Source of the DNA: Actinomadura luzonensis
GTDB lineage: Bacteria; Actinomycetota; Actinomycetes; Streptosporangiales; Streptosporangiaceae
Length of the DNA: 64,000 bases
Direction of reading: 5' to 3'
Assembly (NCBI RefSeq): GCF_022664455.2
Contig: NZ_JAKRKC020000002.1
Coordinates: forward strand, 2,418,001 to 2,482,000
Part shown: positions 58,517 to 64,000 of the stretch, piece after piece
Layout of the letters: each line of letters opens with the position of its first letter
Numbering within the stretch: the stretch's first letter is position 1
Notes under the pieces: model-generated
What the model was told of the DNA's origin: nothing
Seen by the model: only the letters and a program-made list of their open reading frames with translations
Database searches by the model: none
Translations under genes and position numbers: made by a program

Positions 58517-58847
58517 GCAGCACTTCCCTGTAGATGCGTTCGTCGATCGTCTGCGCCGCGGGGCGGGGGCGTTCGATGCCGACCAGGCCCTCGCGCCGCA
58601 GGTCGCCCAGGATGACCCGGGTGATGTTCAGCGGCAGCCTGAGGTGCGCCGCGACGTCGGCCACCGGGGTCGGCCGGCGGCACAGCGACAGCACGGCGCG
58701 GTGCTCGGGGAGCAGGTCCGCGAACTCGTGCGAACCCGCGGCCGTCGTCACGATGGCCACCAGGTCGAACGTCTCGCCCTGCGGGCGCGCCCGGCCCCCG
58801 GTCAGCCCGTACAGGCGGATCAGGGGGCCGGGGTCCTCACCGGTCAC
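58497..58847 (-). CDS. cvnC: Conservon protein CvnC (DUF742)
   Basis: 116 residues of DUF742: PLIRLYGLTGGRARP at the start, DLVAIVTTA, and the winged-helix-like LRLPLNITRVILGDLRREGL. It couples CvnB and CvnD. The GTG start overlaps the cvnB stop as GTGA. Confidence 0.93.
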   Translation of the reverse strand: MTGEDPGPLIRLYGLTGGRARPQGETFDLVAIVTTAAGSHEFADLLPEHRAVLSLCRRPTPVADVAAHLRLPLNITRVILGDLRREGLVGIERPRPAAQTIDERIYREVLHGLRSL

Positions 58848-59269
58848 GGTCTCGCGCCGTTCCAGGCGGGTGCCGGTGCCGCTCCCCTCGGCTGCGCGGA
58901 GAGGTGCTCGCCGACCCTCTTGACCATCAGCGCCATCTCGTAGGTGACCATGCCCAGCTCGGCGTCGGCCGCCGCGAGCACCGCCAGCCGGGCTCCCTGG
59001 CCCGCCGCGGTGACGAACAGGAAGCCCCCTTCCATCTCGATGATCGTCTGCCGTACGCCGCCCAGGCCGAAATGCCGGCCCGCGCCCATCGCGAGGCTGT
59101 GACTGCCGGCGGAGATGGCGGACAGGTGCTCGGCGTCCTCGCGGGTCAGGTCACGCGAGCCGCCCATGGCGAGCCCGTCGGCGGACAGCACGATGGCGTG
59201 CCGGATGCCGGGGACGCGCTGGGTCAGGTCGTCGAGGAGCCAGCTCAGTTCACTTCTGGGGTCGGGCAT
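58844..59269 (-). CDS. cvnB: Conservon roadblock/LC7 protein CvnB
   Basis: 141 residues. LSWLLDDLTQRVPGIRHAIV, SADGLAMGGSRDLTREDAEH and TYEMALMVKRVGEHLSAQPR form the roadblock/LC7 fold, a regulator of small GTPases. It probably acts with CvnD as a GTPase-activating-like partner. Start at 59269 lies inside the cvnA end, a 20-base overlap. Confidence 0.93.
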   Translation of the reverse strand: MPDPRSELSWLLDDLTQRVPGIRHAIVLSADGLAMGGSRDLTREDAEHLSAISAGSHSLAMGAGRHFGLGGVRQTIIEMEGGFLFVTAAGQGARLAVLAAADAELGMVTYEMALMVKRVGEHLSAQPRGAAPAPAWNGARP

Positions 59270-61679
59270 CGGGATGGTCGTCCTTTCGGTTCCACACGTC
59301 CTGTCCGCGCTCGTCGGCCTGGCGGCGTCCTTGCTGCCAGCCCTGCTGCATGGAGGACATGAGTTGTGCGAGCTCCTCCGGCGTACGCACGGAGATGCCG
59401 GGATTCCGGCCGCGCGTGGCGGTGCGGAGCTGAGGGGCGAGGCTGGCCTGTGGCACCCGCATGGGCAGGCCGTCGAGGTCGTCGTCGGCCTCCTGCGGGG
59501 GCACGGTGACGCTCCAGCCGGCGGGCGGGCCGGGGGGGACGGCGGCGTCGAACCAGGTCCCGCGTTCGGGCCTGACCGGCTCCTCCGGCCGCGCGTCCCC
59601 CGGCCGGGCCGCGTGGCCGTTGACGATCGTGCCACCGTCGAGGACGGGGTCGGGCACGGGGTCGAGGACGGTGTTCAGGAGGGTGGCGTCGAGCGGCGCG
59701 CGGGGCTCCGGCGCGGCGGGCGGCGCCGGCTCGCCGTGGCCGGTGTCGAGCGCGCGCACCGGCCGGCCCGCGCTGACGGGCTCGGCGGGCCGGGCCGGCT
59801 CGTCCGTCCCGGCCAGCAGCGCGCCGGGCAGCAGCACGATCGCGGTGGTCCCGTCGTACGGCGACCGCCGCAGCGAGATCTTGATCCCGTGCCGCGCCGC
59901 CAGCCGGGACACCACGAACAGCCCGAGCCGGTCGCTGTCGTCCAGGTCGAACTCCGGGGGGTCGGCGAGGCGGGCGTTGAGCTGGTCCAGGGTGTCCTGG
60001 TTGAGCCCGAGCCCGCGGTCCTCCACCTCCAGGGCGAAGCCGTTGGCCGCCGTCATGCCGCGGATCTGCACGGAGGTGTCGGGCGGCGAGAAGACGGTGG
60101 CGTTCTCCACCAGCTCGGCCACCAGGTGGATGACGTCGGTGACCGCCGCCCCGACCAGCATCGGGGCCTGCGGCATCGGCGCGACCGTGACCCGGGTGTA
60201 GTCCTCGACCTCCAGCACCGCCGCCCGTACGACGTCGAAGAGCTGGACCGGGTCGCGCCAGCGGCGCGCCGGGACCGCGTCGGACAGGATGATGAGGTTC
60301 TCCGCGTGCCGCCGCATGCGGGTGGTGAGGTGGTCGAGCTTGAACAGGTCCTCCAGCACCTCGGGCTCGTCCACCCTGCGCTCCATCGTGTCGAGCAGCG
60401 CGAGCTGCCGGTGCAGCAGCGCCTGGTTGCGCCGCGCCAGGTTGAGGAACACCTGGCCGACGCCCTTGCGCAGGGCCGCCTGCCCGACCGCGGCCTCGAC
60501 CGCGGTGCGGCGCACCGCCGAGAAGGCGTCCACCACGCGGTCGACCTCGGCGGTGTCGGCCGGGTCCAGGCCGGGGGCCTCGGTGGCCGGGTCCACGTCG
60601 TCGCCGCGGCGCAGCCGTTCCACCAGGCGGGGCAGCCGCTCCTCGGCCAGCTCCACCGCCGACGCCTGCAGCCGCCGCAGCTCCTCGATGAGCGAGCGGC
60701 CGAAGCGGTAGGACAGCGCCAGCGACACCAGCATCGCGGCGAGCCCGAGGAGCAGGACGATCCCGACCCGCCAGTACGCGCCGCTCTTCTGGCTCTCCGC
60801 CTCCTCGGCGGCCCTGGCCAGCTCGGCCTGGGTGTCCCGGTTGATGGCGCCGAGCAGCGCCTCGGCGTCGCCCTTCCACTGGGCGCCCTCGACGGGCGGC
60901 GGCCCGCCGGTGTCGAAGGTGAACAGCTCGTCCTCGACCTCGACCACCCGCCGGTAGTGCAGGCTGGCCACCAGCTCGTCGTAGTCGGCCTTCAGCTCGG
61001 GGCCGGCGTCGCGCTCGGCGTTGGCGAAGACCAGCCGGCGGCTGCTCATCGCGGCCACGAACGCGGCCCGGTCGGTGGGCGACATCCGCCGCTGCACGAT
61101 GGTGGCGGTGAGCACCGCGTGCTCGCGGCCCAGGTACTCGGCGGTGGCGACGTAGGCCGCCATGCCGCGCACCGAGCGGAAGGAGGAGACGTCGCTCAGC
61201 GCGTCGCGGTCGGTGAACTGCCGGTTGGCCACCGCGATGAGGTTGTTGTACGCCTCGATGATGGTCAGCGGCGGGGCCAGCACGCCGCCGTCGGCCGAGG
61301 CGCGCAGCGACTGCAGCCCGTCGAGGGCCTGCACCAGGGCGCGCACCTGGGCGGGGGCCTCCTCGCCCGCGTCGACGGTGCCGATGACCTCGCGCAGCCG
61401 GTCCACCTTGACGTCGGTGTTGCGGCGCTGGTCCAGGAGGGGCGCGTACGACCCGGTGCTGCGCGGGGCCTCGGCCGAGAGCTGCCGCTCGCGCTGCAGC
61501 TCGATGATGAGCTGCAGCACCGGCGAGCCGATGGCCTCCCAGCGGTCCTGGGTCTGCGAGACGTCGCTGATCTCCTGGACGCTGGAGTACGCGATGAAGC
61601 CCCACAGGGCCGCCATCGACACCAGCGGGAGTAACAGGATCCGGAGCAGTTTGGCACGGATCGGAGGGGGCGAGCTCAT
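59250..61679 (-). CDS. cvnA: Conservon sensor histidine-kinase-like protein CvnA with NIT domain
   Basis: 809 residues. TM1 about 9-28, a nitrate/nitrite-sensing (NIT)-type outside domain to about 300, TM2 about 308-330, HAMP, and a HATPase domain near 505-620 (LVAELVENATVFSPPDT, EDRGLGLNQ, DSDRLGLFVVSRLA), then a Pro-rich tail. The usual phosphorylatable His is not obvious, as in other CvnA proteins. Codon 16 is TTA (61632-61634), in TM1. First gene of the cvnABCD operon. Confidence 0.93.
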   Translation of the reverse strand: MSSPPPIRAKLLRILLLPLVSMAALWGFIAYSSVQEISDVSQTQDRWEAIGSPVLQLIIELQRERQLSAEAPRSTGSYAPLLDQRRNTDVKVDRLREVIGTVDAGEEAPAQVRALVQALDGLQSLRASADGGVLAPPLTIIEAYNNLIAVANRQFTDRDALSDVSSFRSVRGMAAYVATAEYLGREHAVLTATIVQRRMSPTDRAAFVAAMSSRRLVFANAERDAGPELKADYDELVASLHYRRVVEVEDELFTFDTGGPPPVEGAQWKGDAEALLGAINRDTQAELARAAEEAESQKSGAYWRVGIVLLLGLAAMLVSLALSYRFGRSLIEELRRLQASAVELAEERLPRLVERLRRGDDVDPATEAPGLDPADTAEVDRVVDAFSAVRRTAVEAAVGQAALRKGVGQVFLNLARRNQALLHRQLALLDTMERRVDEPEVLEDLFKLDHLTTRMRRHAENLIILSDAVPARRWRDPVQLFDVVRAAVLEVEDYTRVTVAPMPQAPMLVGAAVTDVIHLVAELVENATVFSPPDTSVQIRGMTAANGFALEVEDRGLGLNQDTLDQLNARLADPPEFDLDDSDRLGLFVVSRLAARHGIKISLRRSPYDGTTAIVLLPGALLAGTDEPARPAEPVSAGRPVRALDTGHGEPAPPAAPEPRAPLDATLLNTVLDPVPDPVLDGGTIVNGHAARPGDARPEEPVRPERGTWFDAAVPPGPPAGWSVTVPPQEADDDLDGLPMRVPQASLAPQLRTATRGRNPGISVRTPEELAQLMSSMQQGWQQGRRQADERGQDVWNRKDDHPDARPQK

Positions 61680-62013
61680 ACGATCATGTCCAATTCCGCC
61701 GGGCAGCCGCGAGCCGGTACCGCCCCCCGTGGATGCCCGTCACGACTGATTGCGCCTTACAGGTCCGTCCACTATGCCGACGGGGCAGATGTACTTCAAG
61801 GTACGGATGCGAAGAAACCTCGCGAATGACGGGTTGACTCTTTGTCAACACACCGATCGTGTTCGTAACGGTTGGCGCGTCACCCAAAGTTACGGATCAA
61901 GCCCGTTTCTCGAACATTGTTCCGTGCCATGGAACGTCCTGGAACCGGTCGGCACGCCTCCCCGGCAGAGGCGCCGGGCATCGGAACCGGCGCCCGGATC
62001 CGAGGAGAGACTC
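61680..62013. other. Divergent intergenic region with inverted repeats
   Basis: Between cvnA and the secreted protein. It holds GTTGACTCTTTGTCAAC (61833-61849, perfect 6-base arms), and CGTAAC (61864-61869) mirrored by GTTACG (61889-61894). No gene; these are probable regulatory sites of either promoter. Confidence 0.5.
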
Positions 62014-62478
62014 TTGTCCAGCAACAGCACTCGCAGGGGCCGCCGTCTCGCGCTCGCCGGGGTGGGACTCGGCGCCGCCCTCTCCGCCGCCCTCGCCCTC
62101 GTGCCGTCCGCCGCCAGCGGCGCCACGATCACCCAGATGGCCGCCCAGGGCAGCATCGTGCGCGGCTCGGTCGCGTGCTCAGGCCCGTTCGCGGCCGAGG
62201 ACGGCGACATCGTCGCGGGCAGCGGCACGTCCTTCACCCTCAACTCGCTCAACGTGCCGATCCCCGTGGCGGCGGACTGGGAGCTGCGGCGGGCCGACCC
62301 GCTCAACGACTTCTTCACCGACGGCGAGGTCCTCCAGTCGCAGCACACCGACTTCTTCACCGCCACCGTGCAGACGCCCAGCAAGCTGGTGCCGGGCAAC
62401 TTCTGGGTGTGCGTGAGCACCACGTCGCGCACCCCCGTGCAGTACAAGGCGTTCGTGGGCAACGGCGTCCCGGCCTGA
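62014..62478 (+). CDS. Secreted protein, unknown function (TTG start)
   Basis: 154 residues. TTG at 62014 follows GAGGAGA and begins a signal peptide (SSNSTRRGRRLALAGVGLGA) ending near AASG. The mature part (SIVRGSVACSGPFAAEDGDI, SLNVPIPVAADWELRR, FFTATVQTPSKLVPGNFWVC) has two cysteines, likely a disulfide, and looks beta-rich. No family recognised. Confidence 0.75.
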   Translation: MSSNSTRRGRRLALAGVGLGAALSAALALVPSAASGATITQMAAQGSIVRGSVACSGPFAAEDGDIVAGSGTSFTLNSLNVPIPVAADWELRRADPLNDFFTDGEVLQSQHTDFFTATVQTPSKLVPGNFWVCVSTTSRTPVQYKAFVGNGVPA

Positions 62479-62484
62479 GCCGGA

Positions 62485-63657
62485 TCAGGCCGGCGTGGGG
62501 CGGCCGGCGGGGACGCGGCGCAGGCGGGCCACGGCCGAGGCGAGCGGCCAGGCCCGGGCCGCCAGGTTGCGCGTCGCGACCCCGGCCCGGGTCGCGGGCA
62601 CCATGAGGGCGGCCGCGCGGCCGACGTTCGCCTGCTTGGGGTCGACCAGGCGGCGGTGCGCGCTCTCGTAGCGGGCGAAGGCCGCCTGCGGGTCGGCGGG
62701 CGTGGCGGCCAGCTCCGCCGCCAGCGTGTACGCCCCCGCCATGGCCAGCGTGGAGCCGTCCCCGAACAGCGACACGCACGAGGCGGCGTCACCGAGCAGC
62801 GCCACCCGGCCGGTCCACCAGCGCGGCAGCCGCACCTGGCTGACCGAGTCGAAGTAGAGGTCGGTGGCGGCCCGCACCCGCTCCAGCAGCTCCGGCGCCC
62901 GCCAGCCCACCCCCGCGAACGCCGCGGCCAGCATCCGCTTGTGCTGCTCGGCGTCGCGGTGGTCGAAGCCGGGCTCGGCCGGGGCGCGGTAGAGGAAGAA
63001 GGCGAGGTCGCCGGCGGGCGTGGGGCTCACCGCGACGGCCCGGCCGGGCGCGTTGTGCATGACGACGTCCCCGCCCTCGTGCCTCTCCCTGGCGCGGTGG
63101 CCGCCGAGCGGGGTGGTGGCGACGTACAGGCCCATGTGCCGCACCAGGCCGCCCTCCTCGCCGAACGCCAGCCGGCGCGTCGCGGAGTGCAGGCCGTCGG
63201 TGCCGATCACCAGGTCGAAGCGGCGGGGCGCGGCCCGCTCGAAGGTCACCTCGACGCCGTGCGCGTCCTGCGCGATCGCCGTCATGCTGTCGTCGAACAG
63301 GAACTCGGCGTGCTCGCGGGCCGCGTCGTACAGGATCGCGGCGAGGTCGCCGCGCGGCAGCTCGATCTCCTCGCCGCGCCGCCCGCCGGGCATGTCCACG
63401 CGGGCCAGGCGGCGGCCCGCCGCGTCGACGAAGGCGAGGCCGGTGTTGCCGGTGGCCGCCTCGCGCAGCCGGGGGACGATGCCCATGCGGGCGGCGACGT
63501 CCATGGCGGGGCCGCGCACGTCCACCGGGTTGCCGCTGGAGCGCAGCGCTCCGGCGCGCTCGACGACCGTCACCCGGAAGTTGTGCCGGGCCAGCCAGTA
63601 GGCGAGGGCCGGGCCGCCCACGCCCGCTCCGGAGATCAGCACTGTGCGCTCGTTCAT
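62485..63657 (-). CDS. FAD-dependent aromatic-hydroxylase-like monooxygenase
   Basis: 390 residues. VLISGAGVGGPALAYWLARH is the FAD GxGxxG motif, RFDLVIGTDGLHSATRR the middle motif and VALLGDAASCVSLFGDGSTL the third. Resembles Tet(X)-like and anthranilate-type hydroxylases of unknown substrate. GGAG before the ATG. Divergent from a TetR gene, with an inverted repeat between them; similar to the pair at 23047-24899 in layout but not in close sequence. Confidence 0.87.
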   Translation of the reverse strand: MNERTVLISGAGVGGPALAYWLARHNFRVTVVERAGALRSSGNPVDVRGPAMDVAARMGIVPRLREAATGNTGLAFVDAAGRRLARVDMPGGRRGEEIELPRGDLAAILYDAAREHAEFLFDDSMTAIAQDAHGVEVTFERAAPRRFDLVIGTDGLHSATRRLAFGEEGGLVRHMGLYVATTPLGGHRARERHEGGDVVMHNAPGRAVAVSPTPAGDLAFFLYRAPAEPGFDHRDAEQHKRMLAAAFAGVGWRAPELLERVRAATDLYFDSVSQVRLPRWWTGRVALLGDAASCVSLFGDGSTLAMAGAYTLAAELAATPADPQAAFARYESAHRRLVDPKQANVGRAAALMVPATRAGVATRNLAARAWPLASAVARLRRVPAGRPTPA

Positions 63658-63676
63658 GTCCACCACTCCGCTAACT

Positions 63677-63731
63677 GGATGAATTTCCTCCGCTTGTTTG
63701 CGACGGTACCTCAAGTGGAGGAAAATCGTCC
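63677..63731. promoter_or_regulatory. Inverted repeat in the divergent monooxygenase/TetR promoter
   Basis: A 19-base arm (63677-63695, GGATGAATTTCCTCCGCTT) mirrors 63713-63731 with 16 of 19 matches. Likely operator for the TetR protein. Confidence 0.5.
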
Positions 63732-63733
63732 AG

Positions 63734-64000
63734 ATGGATGGGAAAACGCAGGGGCTCCGCGCGGACGCCCGCCGCAACCGGGACCTGATCCTCGCCGCCG
63801 CCCAGGAGCTGTTCCTGGAGCAGGGCGTCGACGTGGCGCTGGAGGAGGTGGCCAGGCGCGCGGGCGTCGGCATCGGCACGCTCTACCGGCGCTTCCCCGA
63901 CCGGGAGGCGCTGCTGCGCGGCGTCGGCGAGGCGGGCCTGCGGCGCATGGCCGAGCTGGCCGAGGCCGCCCGGCGCGAGGAGCCCGACGCCTGGCACGCG
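63734..64000 (+). CDS. TetR-family regulator, N-terminal part (cut by the window end)
   Basis: 89 codons are visible. NRDLILAAAQELFLEQGVDV and EVARRAGVGIGTLYRRFPDR are a standard TetR helix-turn-helix. The rest, including the effector domain, lies beyond the window. It likely represses the divergent monooxygenase. Confidence 0.85.
   Translation, partial: MDGKTQGLRADARRNRDLILAAAQELFLEQGVDVALEEVARRAGVGIGTLYRRFPDREALLRGVGEAGLRRMAELAEAARREEPDAWHA

Noticed and set aside
59115..61634. 839-codon plus-strand frame opposite cvnA
   Set aside because: Antisense shadow; the minus strand has clear CvnA motifs and operon overlaps.
61864..61894. MtrA-type binding sites
   Set aside because: GTAAC-like repeats are present but their spacing does not fit the usual direct-repeat pattern.

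Overview
The window is very high in G+C, has densely packed genes with GTGA/ATGA stop-start overlaps, frequent GTG starts, a conservon (cvnA-D) signalling operon, a SigB/F-type sigma factor, a mycothiol-type DinB protein and rare in-frame TTA codons. Together these point to a filamentous actinomycete, possibly of the Streptosporangiaceae type (for example Nonomuraea-like); the genus is inference. I saw no rRNA, tRNA, CRISPR array, prophage or intact insertion sequence. It reads as accessory chromosome rich in catabolic and secreted functions.

Layout. 1-5.1 kb: end of an unknown gene, a clan-A glycosidase lipoprotein, a membrane protein, an endonuclease/phosphatase-fold protein, a small secreted protein and a membrane-anchored HTH protein. 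5.2-12.2 kb: a rhamnoside-use locus (solute-binding lipoprotein, two ABC permeases, GH78 alpha-L-rhamnosidase) with a divergent LacI regulator and two palindromic operators; no ATPase subunit is present. 12.2-19.6 kb: a probable aromatic-acid ring-cleavage locus (family III CoA-transferase, citryl-CoA-lyase-like protein, LigB and LigA extradiol dioxygenase subunits, an internally deleted MDR protein), a divergent amidohydrolase, a nucleotidyltransferase with an expanded loop, and an IclR regulator. 19.8-24.9 kb: Tat-exported cholesterol-oxidase-type GMC enzyme, an AhpD-like protein, a DHDPR-like dehydrogenase under a KstR2-like palindrome, and a TetR/flavin monooxygenase divergon with a 39-bp composite operator. 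25-34 kb: lipoprotein, hydrolase, SRPBCC protein, a second CoA-transferase, STAS/DUF2243/CtaG genes, a winged-helix protein, a MetE-like enzyme and the sigma factor. 33.3-35.5 kb: a capA-hpf pair with DosR-like boxes and an SDR gene remnant. 35.5-42.9 kb: P450 and divergent flavin-reductase-like gene, a secreted serine protease, a LysE exporter, a DinB protein, a second gene remnant, an RTX-type secreted protein and an MFS exporter.

43-50.8 kb holds what looks like an L-pipecolate (lysine) route to 2-oxoglutarate: a FAD amine oxidase, a piperideine-6-carboxylate/2-aminoadipate-semialdehyde dehydrogenase, a 2-oxoadipate dioxygenase/decarboxylase (HglS type) and a fused FAD/Fe-S dehydrogenase suited to D-2-hydroxyglutarate, with a GntR/FCD regulator and a matching palindrome. 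Only the 2-aminoadipate aminotransferase is missing. 50.9-57.9 kb: a secreted protein, a small Arg-rich ORF, an FHA-flavin-monooxygenase fusion, a CoA-binding protein, a gluconate locus (GntP symporter, GntK, GntR) and a haloacetate-dehalogenase-like hydrolase. 57.9-64 kb: the cvnABCD conservon, a TTG-start secreted protein and a monooxygenase/TetR divergon cut by the window end.

The observations most worth follow-up are the LigBA-CoA-transferase-citryl-CoA-lyase combination, the pipecolate/2-hydroxyglutarate locus with its operator, the FHA-flavoenzyme fusion with a pTxxD-like linker motif, and four genes with TTA codons.
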